Source: Leptospira neocaledonica
Lineage (GTDB): Bacteria; Spirochaetota; Leptospiria; Leptospirales; Leptospiraceae
Reading direction: 5' to 3'
DNA: 64,000 nt
Assembly (NCBI RefSeq): GCF_002812205.1
Contig: NZ_NPEA01000007.1
Span: 186,001 to 250,000 of the forward strand
A model generated the notes under the pieces. That model was given only the letters and a program-made list of their open reading frames with translations, ran no database searches and was not told the origin of the DNA. Shown in pieces: positions 21,666-31,188 of this stretch; within the stretch, counting starts at the first letter, position 1, and the number at the start of each line of letters is the position of its first letter. Position numbers and translations under genes: made by a program.

Positions 21666-22313
21666 TTAACGTTCCGCAAGCCAACGGCCGGAACTATTCG
21701 TGCCTTGGTAAGCGCCTTGGATTTTTTTACCGTCCAGATCTCCGGTATAAGTTTGAGTAAAAGGAACATTGCTGCCTATCTCAGAACATCTTACTCCTGC
21801 ACAAGATCTTACAAAACGAATGGACTTACCTGTCACTCTGATCCCTGTTAGGATCTCGTTCGATCCTTTGCCCCAGTTCGTAAAACGTAAAGTGGCTCCA
21901 ATCCCCCCAGTTTTGCGAGGAAAGATGCTCAATACTCCTTTGTGAGTCCCAATCTGCAATTTATAAGTTCCCACGAACGATTTCTCCGCGTCACTCAAAG
22001 GAATTTGGTTCGGGTTTAAACTTTGAGCATCCTCTAAAAATTCTATCTTCTCCACTGTTTCTAGGGGAATAGAGAAATCAGGGTCTTGCAATATTACGTT
22101 TTTAGAATTTAGGGAAACCAGCGTCCCTTCCGTAAAAGAACCGCTATAAGTTACCTTTGCTTGCCGATTTACGGAACTACATCCTCGGACAAAATATCCA
22201 AGCAAGAAAAATAAAGGAGCAGCTACCAGTATCCCTAGGCTGATTTTTTTGAGATCGTTATTGGTGATAATTTTTTCCAAGGCAAGGATTCCCTTTTTCC
22301 ATTCTGTATCCAT
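21666..22313 (-). CDS. Hypothetical membrane-anchored protein
   Basis: The 215-residue protein has one N-terminal helix ([17 protein letters not shown], about 26-42), followed by RGCSS, then a beta-rich exported region ([38 protein letters not shown]). The second half ([42 protein letters not shown]) resembles a lipocalin-like or calycin small beta barrel, though this is only a visual impression. It lies 11 nt before moxR and may be the first gene of the Bat operon. Confidence 0.6.
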   Translation of the reverse strand: MDTEWKKGILALEKIITNNDLKKISLGILVAAPLFFLLGYFVRGCSSVNRQAKVTYSGSFTEGTLVSLNSKNVILQDPDFSIPLETVEKIEFLEDAQSLNPNQIPLSDAEKSFVGTYKLQIGTHKGVLSIFPRKTGGIGATLRFTNWGKGSNEILTGIRVTGKSIRFVRSCAGVRCSEIGSNVPFTQTYTGDLDGKKIQGAYQGTNSSGRWLAER

Positions 22314-22378
22314 GTTGGAATTCCAACACCAATCAGAGAAGGATTTTATGGACTGAGAAAAGCCTTTCTAAAAGTCGC

Positions 22379-22402
22379 AAGCTCGGAGACAACTCCGAGC
22401 TT
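22379..22402 (-). terminator. Strong hairpin between MORN lipoprotein gene and the Bat operon
   Basis: A perfect 10-bp stem, AAGCTCGGAG (22379-22388) with CTCCGAGCTT (22393-22402), and an ACAA loop. It lies 36 nt after the stop of the minus-strand lipoprotein gene. On the plus strand it is followed by a short T-run (22401-22405), on the minus strand only by mixed sequence, so orientation is ambiguous although minus-strand genes are the only neighbours. Confidence 0.65.
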
Positions 22403-22437
22403 TTTACATTCAAGATTGAGTGACAGAAAGCTGAAGA

Positions 22438-23724
22438 TCACTTACAGCCTTGTAACTCTCCCATTTTAGGATTCTCTCTACCGTTCACGTAATATTTTTT
22501 ACCCTGAGGCGTGGTCCAACAATCGTTTTTTTGGTTGGTCCCAGGCATAATTGGCCCCTGTCCCACCTTAGCTCCGGACTCGTCATACTCGACCGCAGTA
22601 CCGTTTGCAGCTATTTCGAAGGACTTCTTGCCGTTTTTATAATATGCGAATGGGAAATCAGGCTTGTACTTGGCCTTTAGCTCGTCCGTTTTTTCATCCA
22701 TGAGAAGAAGGTCAAAAAGAAGTTTTCCTTTTCCGACAATGGTCCCGTCCTTATCGTATACTTCTGCGGAACTCATCATCATCTCATTCATCATCGTTCC
22801 TTTATATGCCGGATTCCCGGTACTCCAATAGAAGGTCCAATCTCCCTTACGAGTATGATCCCTCTGGCCTTCCGCGAATAGCTTACCGTTTTTGTAATAT
22901 TCTTTCCAGGCGCCTATTCTGAGAGATTTTTTATCCGCACCTGCACCTTTCGGAGCATAGTTACCTTCGGATTGAGGGGACCCGTTTTCGTAATAGTTTT
23001 TCCAATAACCCGTTTTTAGATCATCCGAATTGTTTCCTTCGGAGGAAACAGTGTTCCCGTCTTTATGATAATTCGTTTCTTTACCGCTTTTTTTACCGTC
23101 TTTGAACTCGATTACGGATTTTTTAGCTCCGTCTTCGTTATAAAAATCTTTCCAGGTCCCTACTTTTTTGTCGTCCGCGTAAGTACCTTCATCGCTCAAG
23201 ATTCCTTTGTCTGTTTTAGACCAGTATGGACCATTCTTTTTGTCAGCTTTATAGATTGTGCTTTCAAGTTGAGTCCCGTCTTTCGCGAGTTTTTTCTCTT
23301 CACCTTCTTTTACTCCAGCAACATAAGGAGTTTCTCTTAAAGTTTCTCCCGTTTCGTATAATGTTTTCCAAATACCTTCTCTTTTATCGTCTTTGTAATC
23401 TCCTACACGGACCAGAACGGAGAATTTATTTTTTTGAAGATCTTCCTTCTCCACATATTCTTTCCAAGAGCCGTTACGTTTCAGTTTTTTGATCTGGTCA
23501 GGAGTTAATGCGCTGGCTTGGTCTGGAGTACATGGTTTACCGGAACAGTCTAAGTTAACCGGACCTTCTGCCTTTAAATTGAATGTTTCTTTGAATTTTT
23601 CTACTCTGATATTCGGCTCTAAAATTTGGAACTCTGCAGCCTTGCCCTTGTTCTCAACGACACTCGCCGAAGAACATCCGATCAAAAGAGAAATTGAAAC
23701 CGCTGTGGATATAATTTTTTTCAT
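22438..23724 (-). CDS. Lipoprotein with MORN-like repeats
   Basis: The 428-residue protein begins with a lipoprotein signal peptide ending in LIGC (lipobox, Cys at about residue 17). The body has about ten repeats of the type GxWKxYYxNGxxxxEG (for example [49 protein letters not shown]), which are the MORN or YwqK-type repeats found in secreted proteins. Such repeats often mediate binding to membranes or other proteins. I see no enzymatic motif. It is a stand-alone gene followed by a strong hairpin. Confidence 0.8.
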   Translation of the reverse strand: MKKIISTAVSISLLIGCSSASVVENKGKAAEFQILEPNIRVEKFKETFNLKAEGPVNLDCSGKPCTPDQASALTPDQIKKLKRNGSWKEYVEKEDLQKNKFSVLVRVGDYKDDKREGIWKTLYETGETLRETPYVAGVKEGEEKKLAKDGTQLESTIYKADKKNGPYWSKTDKGILSDEGTYADDKKVGTWKDFYNEDGAKKSVIEFKDGKKSGKETNYHKDGNTVSSEGNNSDDLKTGYWKNYYENGSPQSEGNYAPKGAGADKKSLRIGAWKEYYKNGKLFAEGQRDHTRKGDWTFYWSTGNPAYKGTMMNEMMMSSAEVYDKDGTIVGKGKLLFDLLLMDEKTDELKAKYKPDFPFAYYKNGKKSFEIAANGTAVEYDESGAKVGQGPIMPGTNQKNDCWTTPQGKKYYVNGRENPKMGELQGCK

Positions 23725-23826
23725 GGGTTCGCCTTTTGGGGAAAATCTAACGAAGCAAAACTAAGGCAGACAATTCTTCTCGTCAACCTCCTTTCCCCGG
23801 CGAAATATATAGAAAGGAAAGCCGAA

Positions 23827-24915
23827 TTACTCTCCGGGATATCTCATCCTCAAAAAGCGTAAGAATGGACGGTAACAGTCTACAGCCATATGACCGCTGT
23901 CCGCAAATGTATTACACTCGTAGTCGGAAGCTTCCGCCATATCTATGATCGGGATCCCAAACTTTTGGTTGATTGGGCGAATTCTTTCCCACCAAGGAGC
24001 TGGGATATTCATTTCTTTTAGAAGATTTTCCAAAGGAAGAGAAACTTCAGGACGGACCACCAGGGTAGGAACTCCCTCTTCCTTCACTTTATCTAAGATC
24101 TTTTCGTAAAAGGAAAATTGCATTTCGGAGGGAGAATATTTAGGATAAATCCAGCCAATCGTACGGACAGAACTTGCTTCTAATCTTCCGTAGTCCTTCT
24201 CCATAAAACCGCCCGCAGGAGAAAGAGCATTCCCTTTGTCTTTATGTAGAGAATCTATAGTCAGTTTTTTGATCAGATCCGCTTGCTCGAATTTTTTATT
24301 GGTAAGATGAGAATACACATTTGCCAAATAAGGTTTATTCTTACTCACTCCGAAGAAATAATTCCCCAGATAATAATTCACATTCTCCTTACCTAGATCC
24401 CAGGCATTGGAAAGAACAAATCTAAGATCGAAACTATTCGCTAAATTCGATTTTTTGAATGTAGTACTATTTGCATTAAATTGAAAAGGATCCGCTTCTA
24501 AAACTAGAAAGTCCGGTTTTACACCCGCTTCGAACAATCTCTCTAAAAAGTAGAGATAATACGCAGGAGTAGTTACGGCAGAAGAAAGATTATACACTTC
24601 CCAGTCAGGATAGAAGTCCAGGATCTCTTCGTTCTTGAAGTATAACATCCTAGAAGAACCCATAAGAAGTACCAATTTTTTGTCGGACTTCTTTTCTGCG
24701 TTCTTGCCGAACTTAGAGATCATCTCCTTTAAGAGATCTTGCTTAACGTCGTAATAAATATAGGTCAATTCGACTTTTACATAGTCTCTGACCTTATCCA
24801 AAAAGAAAATTTTATCTAGAGTGAATATGAATATAAAAAGAAGTACAGGATAGAATAGAAAAGGATGAGTGAAAAAATTAATTTTTTCGTTCTGTGGACG
24901 TTCGTTTTCGGACAC
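23827..24915 (-). CDS. DUF1574-like membrane-anchored SGNH-type protein
   Basis: The 362-residue protein starts at a GTG (MSENERPQ). A single helix at about 16-34 anchors an extracytoplasmic domain. GSSRM (residues about 86-90) and DSGHM (about 343) sit where GDS and DxxH lie in SGNH/AlgX-like acyl-modifying proteins; the Ser and Asp/His could form the catalytic set. The family DUF1574 is abundant in leptospires. Members often pair with MBOAT O-acyltransferases; one MBOAT gene begins at 63540 in this window, but far away. The proposed role is O-acetylation or a similar modification of an envelope polysaccharide (inference). Confidence 0.7.
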   Translation of the reverse strand: MSENERPQNEKINFFTHPFLFYPVLLFIFIFTLDKIFFLDKVRDYVKVELTYIYYDVKQDLLKEMISKFGKNAEKKSDKKLVLLMGSSRMLYFKNEEILDFYPDWEVYNLSSAVTTPAYYLYFLERLFEAGVKPDFLVLEADPFQFNANSTTFKKSNLANSFDLRFVLSNAWDLGKENVNYYLGNYFFGVSKNKPYLANVYSHLTNKKFEQADLIKKLTIDSLHKDKGNALSPAGGFMEKDYGRLEASSVRTIGWIYPKYSPSEMQFSFYEKILDKVKEEGVPTLVVRPEVSLPLENLLKEMNIPAPWWERIRPINQKFGIPIIDMAEASDYECNTFADSGHMAVDCYRPFLRFLRMRYPGE

Positions 24916-24926
24916 GAACTCAAGAC

Positions 24927-24944
24927 TCCCCGGCTGACCGGGGA
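24927..24944 (-). other. Perfect hairpin in front of the DUF1574 gene
   Basis: TCCCCGG and CCGGGGA (24927-24933 and 24938-24944) pair across CTGA. On the minus strand the right-hand part GGGGAG, about 11 nt before the GTG start at 24915, is also the best Shine-Dalgarno-like sequence, so the stem could reduce translation. Confidence 0.4.
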
Positions 24945-24959
24945 TGTCAATAGATTATA

Positions 24960-25325
24960 TCAAGCAGTTGCGAGAGTTTCGGTAGCTCTACGGCGTTTTT
25001 GAAGATCTGCCAACCATTCTTCGGTTGTTTTGCAGTATCCTACCAAACGTTTTACATGCATACGTCGTTCAGGATGTAGGATCTCCCTCGCTTCGCGGAC
25101 GATCTCTTCTACTATTTTGATATGAAAGGAAAAGTGGCTGGTGAATAAGTTAAAGTATTCTTTATCTGTATTGAGCCAATCTTTGGATTGGATATCATTT
25201 AAGAAGTTTTCCATCTTAGTGATATCTGAGTCGAATTCGGAATCGTACGGAGAGTTTAAAATCGAAATCGTATCTGTGATATCCGTAAGACTTTGAAAAT
25301 AAGAGTCTAGTTCTGGAAAGTTCAC
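24960..25325 (-). CDS. Hypothetical small helical protein
   Basis: The GTG at 25325 (MNFPELDSYFQSLTDI) has AAGG about 10 nt upstream and gives 121 residues; an alternative GTG at 25391 would add a Ser/Arg-rich stretch that does not look coded. The protein is soluble, with long helices (YFNLFTSHFSFHIKIVEEIVREAREILH) resembling a four-helix bundle. His residues in the helices (SHFSFH, ILHPERRMHVKR) leave room for a metal-binding (hemerythrin-like) idea, but spacing is not typical. No family recognised. Confidence 0.55.
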   Translation of the reverse strand: MNFPELDSYFQSLTDITDTISILNSPYDSEFDSDITKMENFLNDIQSKDWLNTDKEYFNLFTSHFSFHIKIVEEIVREAREILHPERRMHVKRLVGYCKTTEEWLADLQKRRRATETLATA

Positions 25326-25481
25326 TGTATACCGCCTTGAAAAGCAGCTCGCGAGCCTTGGTCCTCTGGATGGAGAAAAGACCGCGAACACCCTATAATC
25401 GGGGCTCTAATGTCATCTTTTTTTAGGGACCCGAGAGTTCAAGCGGAAAATAAAAACATAATCCGACACTAAAGAGATATC

Positions 25482-25904
25482 TTAATTTTTCCTAAGGTAT
25501 TGGAGCAAATGCATACTTTCTTCGTCCCAGCCTTCGGAAGCAGCCTCGACCCAATGGTCGAACTTATCTCCAGTCGGATATCCTGAGTTGGTGAGTTTAA
25601 GAAGAGTGGCATCATCTCCGTCTTTTTCAAACTCGAGTTTGAGTTCTATATCACCAGCAGGATGGTCTTGCCATTGCAGTATCAGCTCTTGGAAAGGAAC
25701 GATCTTTTTATAAATACCTGTAGACGTAAGTTCTCCTTCAGGGCCCAAATTCCAAGTCCAGGAAAAAGTGCCACCTAACTTAGGGCGTCCTGTAACCTTA
25801 TCCGCTAACCAATGGATCAATTCCTCGTTTACAGTGACAGCACTCCAAACTTTTTCCAAAGGAAAATCATATTTGAATTCTTTAATAATGCTTCTAGTTT
25901 CCAT
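25482..25904 (-). CDS. SRPBCC / AHSA1-like domain protein
   Basis: The 140-residue protein is a START-like (SRPBCC) domain: RSIIKEFKYDFPLEKVWSAVT at the N-terminus, then GGTFSWTW, a strand pattern with LILQWQDHPAG, and a C-terminal long helix (DHWVEAASEGWDEESMHLLQYLRKN). AHSA1-like proteins bind hydrophobic ligands or, in eukaryotes, Hsp90. The ligand here is unknown. It is in a co-directional group with the SDR gene, separated by 15 nt. Confidence 0.75.
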   Translation of the reverse strand: METRSIIKEFKYDFPLEKVWSAVTVNEELIHWLADKVTGRPKLGGTFSWTWNLGPEGELTSTGIYKKIVPFQELILQWQDHPAGDIELKLEFEKDGDDATLLKLTNSGYPTGDKFDHWVEAASEGWDEESMHLLQYLRKN

Positions 25905-25919
25905 ATAGATTTAAGTCCT

Positions 25920-26732
25920 TTAATGAAAGTCCTTATAAAGTTTTTTATATAATACTTTTTCCAAAAACGAAGGAGAAATATTTCTCATCCATTTGACAAA
26001 CCATCCGCTTTTATCCATTACTACAAGTCTTGAATTTGGATCTTCGATAGATCGGATCATTTTCTCTGCAACTTCTTGTGGAGTTTTACTTTTACCGGAG
26101 TAATGGGATTCTCCCAATTTCTGACCGTCCCCGTCTATTCCGTTAGATCTTAAATTCGTTTTGGTATAAGGAGGACAGAATATAACAAAACGAAGACCTT
26201 CTTCTGAAAGTTCTATACGAGCGGACTCCATAACGGCGTGTAACGCAGATTTCGAAGAAGAATAAGCACTTCTCGCAGGGATCCCATAGAGTCCACTGAC
26301 GGTCGAGGTAACCATGACTGCCCCCTTATTCTTTTTCAAAAAAGGAAGAAGTCTCATCGTAAGAAAAACAGGACCGAAAAAATTCACATCGAATGCCTTT
26401 CGAAAGGCATCTATTTGTGTTTGGTCGAATCTAGAATGAGCGGTTATACCTGCGTTATTAAAAAGTACATCGATACCGTCAGTCAGTTTTGCCAACTTAG
26501 ATACCGCTTTGTTGATCTCTCTTTCGGAAGAAAGGTCCGCTTGGATATGAAAAATTTCCGCAAGCCGCTTTTCCTTCTTTTTAGAAATTTTACGAACTAA
26601 CTCCGGCTCGGATCTGGAAAGATTGATAAGCTTGCAAGGAATCTGGGACAAACTTTCTAATAAAGCCTCCCCTATCCCGGAAGAGCCCCCGGTAATTACG
26701 ATTGTTTTGCCTTTCCAAAGATCAGTCCGCAT
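25920..26732 (-). CDS. Short-chain dehydrogenase/reductase
   Basis: The 270-residue protein is a classical SDR: nucleotide motif TGGSSGIG (residues 14-21), NNAG (about 91-94), catalytic YSSSK with the preceding Ser in STVSG. The C-terminal end ([23 protein letters not shown]) is typical of membrane-associated SDRs of the DltE/YqjQ type. The substrate cannot be named. It belongs to the leftward cluster 24.9-29.4 kb. Confidence 0.85.
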   Translation of the reverse strand: MRTDLWKGKTIVITGGSSGIGEALLESLSQIPCKLINLSRSEPELVRKISKKKEKRLAEIFHIQADLSSEREINKAVSKLAKLTDGIDVLFNNAGITAHSRFDQTQIDAFRKAFDVNFFGPVFLTMRLLPFLKKNKGAVMVTSTVSGLYGIPARSAYSSSKSALHAVMESARIELSEEGLRFVIFCPPYTKTNLRSNGIDGDGQKLGESHYSGKSKTPQEVAEKMIRSIEDPNSRLVVMDKSGWFVKWMRNISPSFLEKVLYKKLYKDFH

Positions 26733-26782
26733 CGAGCTTATTCTTTTATTATGTACGACCTATTCAAGGATTATTTTCGGCT

Positions 26783-28069
26783 TTAATTTGGTCGAGAAGA
26801 TCCGACGGAATTGGATTCAACCTCATCCTGGATCAATCTTGCCTCTGCACGAAATGTAATATAAGACCAAACCCAAGTAATGAAGATGGAGATCTTATTT
26901 TTAAATCCTACTTGATAGAAAATATGGATGAATAACCAAACAAACCATCCGAAAAATCCTCGCAGTCTGAAATTCCCGACCTGTGCAACTGCATCTTGTC
27001 TTCCGATAGTCGCCATACTTCCCTTGTCCAAATAATGGAAAGGTTTTCTTTTTTTAGATCTTAGATCCCCTCGGATCAGAGAAGCAACATATCTTCCCTG
27101 TTGCATTGCGACTGGAGAAACACCCGGTAAAGGTTTTTCTAAACCTTTGGAATAATTTGCGATATCACCTATCACAAAAACTTCAGGATGACCTTCCACA
27201 TTACAGAACTCATCCACCATTACTCTCCCCATTCTGTCTGTAGGAGCCCCTAAAGAAGCACCGATAGAATTTGCTTGTACTCCTGCAGCCCAGATCACTG
27301 TAGAAGAAGCAATCGTCTTACCTTCTATCTTGACCCCGTTCTCGTCTATCTCCAGGACTTTGGTGCCGGTTAAAACTTCGACTCCTCTTTTTTCCAAACG
27401 GACTTTTGCGAATTCGCTTAACTTAGGTGCGAATGCGGCCAGAAGTCTGGGAGAAGCCTCGATCAAAGTGATCTTTGCTAAAGCAGGATCAATTGTATGG
27501 AATTCGTTTCGAACGATCTCATGAGAAAGTTCGGCGATGGAACCTGCGAGCTCCACACCTGTAGGACCTCCACCAATAATTACATAATTCAAATGTTTTT
27601 TGGCTACTTCAGGATCTCCCGCAAGCTCTGCCTGTTCGAAAGAAGTTAAAATTTTAGTGCGGATAGAAAGTGCATCCTTCAGGGACTTTAATCCTATCGT
27701 ATATTTTTTCCAATGATCATTCCCAAAATAGCCCGATTTAGCACCGGCAGCCAATATTAGAAAATCATAATCTTCTGAATGCCCTTGGAAGGTGACCTTT
27801 TTAGCCTGGATGTCTACCTTCTCCACTTCTCCCAAATACACTGTTACGTTTTTTTTATCCCCGATAAGAGATCTGGTAGGAATAGCGATATCTGCGGGGC
27901 TTAGTACTGCTGTAGCTACTTGGTACAATAAAGGTTGAAACAAATGGTGATTTTTTTTATCGATGGCGACAATTTCCAAATCTTCTTCTTTGGATAATTT
28001 TTTGATCGCTTGCAATCCGCCGAAACCTACTCCGATTACTACTACTTTCTTTTTTTCACCCTTAGGCAT
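26783..28069 (-). CDS. ndh: Type II NADH dehydrogenase (NDH-2)
   Basis: The 428-residue flavoprotein has two dinucleotide-binding motifs, VIGVGFGG near the N-terminus (FAD) and IIGGGPTGVELAG at about residue 160 (NADH). The FQPLLYQVAT and PGVSPVAMQQGRYVA stretches are signatures of NDH-2 enzymes. A C-terminal amphipathic helical end (FGWFVWLFIHIFYQVGF) probably binds the membrane. It oxidises NADH and reduces quinone without pumping protons. It overlaps the phosphatase gene at 28062 by 8 nt. Confidence 0.9.
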   Translation of the reverse strand: MPKGEKKKVVVIGVGFGGLQAIKKLSKEEDLEIVAIDKKNHHLFQPLLYQVATAVLSPADIAIPTRSLIGDKKNVTVYLGEVEKVDIQAKKVTFQGHSEDYDFLILAAGAKSGYFGNDHWKKYTIGLKSLKDALSIRTKILTSFEQAELAGDPEVAKKHLNYVIIGGGPTGVELAGSIAELSHEIVRNEFHTIDPALAKITLIEASPRLLAAFAPKLSEFAKVRLEKRGVEVLTGTKVLEIDENGVKIEGKTIASSTVIWAAGVQANSIGASLGAPTDRMGRVMVDEFCNVEGHPEVFVIGDIANYSKGLEKPLPGVSPVAMQQGRYVASLIRGDLRSKKRKPFHYLDKGSMATIGRQDAVAQVGNFRLRGFFGWFVWLFIHIFYQVGFKNKISIFITWVWSYITFRAEARLIQDEVESNSVGSSRPN

Positions 28070-28577
28070 TCTTTACTCCATTTTTGCTCAATACGTAGTC
28101 CAGAAATCCTTCCGAAGCCTCGGAAACTATCTGGTGAACTTCCTCGAAGTCCTTTAAAGTTCCATAATATGGATCCGGAACCTCGGAATCTTTTCCCTGG
28201 CCCTTCTGGAACTTTCTAAATAAATGAATTTTTTTTCTTTCTTCTTCATTCGAAGCGAGCGCCCCCAGATCCTTATGGTTGGATCTATCCATCGCCAGAA
28301 TAAAATCATAATATTCAAAATCGGATCTTTTAAATTGTCTCGCTTTATGAGTGAGCTCTATTCCCTTCTTACGGGCTGTTTGTCTGGTCCTAGGGTCGGC
28401 CAATTCTCCAATATGGTAGCGAGAAGTTCCGCAAGAATCCACTTCAAAGAGAGAAGAAAATCCCCTCTTCTCCAATAGATCCACGAATGCGCCTTCTGCT
28501 GCAGGAGATCTGCAAATATTCCCCAAACATACGAAGAGAACCTTGCAGATATTCGAAGAGGTTGGAGTTCCTACCAT
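28062..28577 (-). CDS. Low-molecular-weight protein tyrosine phosphatase
   Basis: The ATG at 28577 has AAAGG about 8 nt upstream; the resulting 171-residue protein has the signature VCLGNICRSP with catalytic Cys17 and Arg23 (C-x5-R). The general-acid Asp loop is DPYYG (PDPYYGTLKDFEEVHQIV). LMW phosphatases act on phosphotyrosine proteins, or on small substrates in some lineages. The gene overlaps ndh by 8 nt and follows the SDR gene by 12 nt. Confidence 0.9.
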   Translation of the reverse strand: MVGTPTSSNICKVLFVCLGNICRSPAAEGAFVDLLEKRGFSSLFEVDSCGTSRYHIGELADPRTRQTARKKGIELTHKARQFKRSDFEYYDFILAMDRSNHKDLGALASNEEERKKIHLFRKFQKGQGKDSEVPDPYYGTLKDFEEVHQIVSEASEGFLDYVLSKNGVKNA

Positions 28578-28589
28578 ATGCAAAAACCT

Positions 28590-29354
28590 TTATCTAGGTC
28601 CGATCTTCTCCCATAAAAACTCAGGGACCGATTTCATCAGAACTCCGACCAATGCCCAAGGAAACCAAGGTACAGTAGCGGACCGAACTCCTGATTCTAT
28701 CCTATCGTAAATTTTTTTAGCACCCTTTTCTGCGGAAACAAGAAAAGGACGAGACTTCAGCTTTTGATTGATCGGAGTATCTATAAAGCCTGGATGAATC
28801 ACTGTGACCTTCACTCCGAACGGTCGGACTTCTCCTCTAAGTGCTTCCAAATAAGTAGAAACCGCTGCCTTAGAAGTAGAATAACTTGCCGAACCGGGAA
28901 GGCCTCTAAAGGAAGCTACTGAAGAAATTCCTACTATCTGCCCACCTTTCTGGTCTCGAAAGATCGGTTGTAAAGCGGAGATACCGGCCATAAGCCCAAT
29001 CAAATTTGTATCGATTACTGCCTTATCCGCTTCGAAACTTTTTTTACCAAAAGAAGAGTTAGTAGAAATCCCGGCATTCGCTATGAACAGATCTACTCCA
29101 CCTAGATCCTTGGCAAGTTTCGGAAGAACTTTAAAATTGTCTTCGGATTCAGAAACATCTAAGGAAGCCAAAATCACCTTACCACCTTTTTTAAAGGAAC
29201 GGATCTCTTTTGCAATATCCTCTAAAACTTTCTTACGTCTGGAAGTGATTGCCAGATCGTGCCCCTCTTTTCCGTATAAAAGAGCAAGCTCTCTGCCGAT
29301 ACCGGAGCTAGCTCCTGTGATAATAATTTTTTTCTTGTTAGGACCTTTGGACAT
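28590..29354 (-). CDS. Short-chain dehydrogenase/reductase
   Basis: The protein (254 residues from MSKGPNKKK; an ATG at 29378 would add eight residues) is a second SDR: TGASSGIG, NAG in FIANAGIS, and catalytic Tyr and Lys in SYSTSK. It ends with a hydrophobic stretch (WFPWALVGVLMKSVPEFLWEKI). This SDR and the one at 25920 share overall organisation, so they may be distant paralogues in the same operon-like group. The substrate is unknown; no motif singles out fatty-acyl or sterol chemistry. Confidence 0.8.
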   Translation of the reverse strand: MSKGPNKKKIIITGASSGIGRELALLYGKEGHDLAITSRRKKVLEDIAKEIRSFKKGGKVILASLDVSESEDNFKVLPKLAKDLGGVDLFIANAGISTNSSFGKKSFEADKAVIDTNLIGLMAGISALQPIFRDQKGGQIVGISSVASFRGLPGSASYSTSKAAVSTYLEALRGEVRPFGVKVTVIHPGFIDTPINQKLKSRPFLVSAEKGAKKIYDRIESGVRSATVPWFPWALVGVLMKSVPEFLWEKIGPR

Positions 29355-29491
29355 AGATGAAACCGCCAAGTAATTCATTAAATTGGTTTACCCATAGGGT
29401 GGAAAAGAATTATTTTACCAGTATTCCATAACAAACCGGAAAGTTAGGAGTTCCTACCCCGGAATCTTCGACCCATATCCCCCGAACCAAG

Positions 29492-30514
29492 ATGCGAAAT
29501 CTACAAGAAGAACTAAAAGAAAAAGAAGAGGAAATCCGAAAACTCAAGGAAATATTGGAGCTCTACGAAAGAGTTTCCAAGCTGGGAGAAGTAGAATTAC
29601 TCGCAGCAGAACAGATCCTGAACGCCCATGAAACTACGGCAAATCTTGCCAGAAACGAACTCATAGAAATGAGGGACAGGTTCAAGGGACTAGGACAGGT
29701 TAACTCAGAAAGAAAAACCGCAATCTTAGAGATCGTAAACGATAAAGAAGCACCTCTTCCCAGCCTCGCCAATAAATTCGAAGAAATGGGAAAAAAGGAC
29801 GATTATTTCTACTCCGACTTTTTCAGAATTATCGCAAACCTGGACCTACCGGAATCCGAGGCCAGATCACTATGGAAAGAGATCTATGCTCACGCAGAAG
29901 GTTTGAGTAAACAGCTGGGCAGAAGTATGAATTTCGTAGTCGCACTTCTAGATTATATTTATCTAAAGAATCGGCTGATAGAAAATCCAAAGATCGTGGA
30001 TATATATTCCTTCGAAGAGATCATACTAAACGCAGTCATAGACGAAGGAACAGGGATTTATAATAAAAGATATTTCAACCTGGTCTTAAACAAAGAAATT
30101 ACTAGAAGCAAAAGATATAAAAGAAGTTTCTGTCTCTTCCTATTCGATCTGGACAATTTCAAAAGGATCAATGATACCAAGGGACATTCTTTCGGAGACG
30201 ATATCTTAAAACTGGTGGCCGGAACATTGATGTATGCATTTAGAACCGAGGATATCAGCTGCAGGGTCGGAGGAGAAGAATTTGCGGTCATTCTTCCGGA
30301 AACCAGCAAAGAAAACGCAAAAGTAGCTATCGAAAGATTCAGGACCTATTTGAGAAATTCCTCCAAGAACGACTTCGGGATAGAAGTCACAGTATCCGGT
30401 GGAGTCGCCGAATACCCTGGAGACGCAGACGAAAGTAATAGATTATATTCGTTTACAGACGCAAAACTGTACGAAGCAAAAGCCGCAGGTAAAGATCGTA
30501 TTACGTATGTTTGA
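29492..30514 (+). CDS. Diguanylate cyclase with N-terminal coiled coil
   Basis: The 340-residue cytoplasmic protein begins with a long coiled coil (ELKEKEEEIRKLKEILELYERV), has a helical middle region and ends with a GGDEF domain. The active-site motif is GGEEF at residues 260-264; FDLDNFKRINDTKGHSFGDDIL upstream provides the metal-binding Asp. No RxxD allosteric site stands five residues before GGEEF. It makes c-di-GMP from two GTP. It is convergent with the cNMP-binding gene, with no gap. Confidence 0.9.
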   Translation: MRNLQEELKEKEEEIRKLKEILELYERVSKLGEVELLAAEQILNAHETTANLARNELIEMRDRFKGLGQVNSERKTAILEIVNDKEAPLPSLANKFEEMGKKDDYFYSDFFRIIANLDLPESEARSLWKEIYAHAEGLSKQLGRSMNFVVALLDYIYLKNRLIENPKIVDIYSFEEIILNAVIDEGTGIYNKRYFNLVLNKEITRSKRYKRSFCLFLFDLDNFKRINDTKGHSFGDDILKLVAGTLMYAFRTEDISCRVGGEEFAVILPETSKENAKVAIERFRTYLRNSSKNDFGIEVTVSGGVAEYPGDADESNRLYSFTDAKLYEAKAAGKDRITYV

Positions 30515-30913
30515 TTATTTTTCTTCTATTTGATATTCGATTTCTTTCGTAGTAATTTCGTTCAGTTTGGAGATCAAAAGTTCGTTTGTATTCGCCAAAC
30601 GATCCGCCAAAATCCTCACCATTTTAGCTGCAAATTCAGGATTAGCGAGTAGGTATCTTTCCAATTGTTGTTTGGATTCCACCGCGACCATTTCAGTGTC
30701 CATTACTGCTCTTGCAGTCGCAGTCCTTGGCTTAGCTCTAAACAAAGCCATCTCGCCGAAAAAATCTCCCTTTTTCATCAAGGCCAAACGAGTGGCCGAG
30801 TTCTTATGAGTAAAAAATATTTCAACTGTCCCGGAGGTGATGATATACATCGAGTTATTCAACTCGCCTTCTCTAAAAATAATCTGGCCGGCCTGGATAT
30901 TAATTTTATTCAT
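30515..30913 (-). CDS. Cyclic nucleotide-binding domain protein
   Basis: The 132-residue protein is a single cNMP-binding domain: GQIIFREGELNNSMYIITSGTVEIF, then GDFFGEMALFRAKPRTATARA, where the phosphate-binding cassette has GEMAL and R-T-A. A helical C-terminal tail follows, but there is no DNA-binding domain. It is likely a stand-alone sensor of a cyclic nucleotide. The 275 bp in front of it hold no gene, but do contain a TGACAT-N10-ATGTCA inverted repeat at 31109-31130. Confidence 0.85.
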   Translation of the reverse strand: MNKINIQAGQIIFREGELNNSMYIITSGTVEIFFTHKNSATRLALMKKGDFFGEMALFRAKPRTATARAVMDTEMVAVESKQQLERYLLANPEFAAKMVRILADRLANTNELLISKLNEITTKEIEYQIEEK

Positions 30914-31108
30914 GAATTCCTAACTTTTCGATTTAGACCAAGACATCTAAAAATCCGGTCCGTCTTATCTGACTTCGAAACTTTCCGTTTCCTAACTGGG
31001 AGCCAATATTCTGACATCCCCCAGGATATATCATCGGGTTAGAAAAGACAATCTTTGAGCCAAATCTCCGGTGAAGGAACTCCCCTCCCCCATCAGTTAG
31101 TTGGCATC

Positions 31109-31130
31109 TGACATTTGTAGAATTATGTCA
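31109..31130. promoter_or_regulatory. Inverted repeat TGACAT-N10-ATGTCA
   Basis: TGACAT (31109-31114) and ATGTCA (31125-31130) form a 6-bp-arm inverted repeat in the gap between the cNMP-binding gene and the flavin reductase gene. It lies about 196 nt upstream of the start of the former. It may be a dimeric regulator operator, but the arms are short and nothing else supports it. Confidence 0.25.
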
Positions 31131-31188
31131 CATTATAGACTTTAAATAAAATTTGGGGAGGCGGTATTCTCAAAAAAAAAATTTAAAA

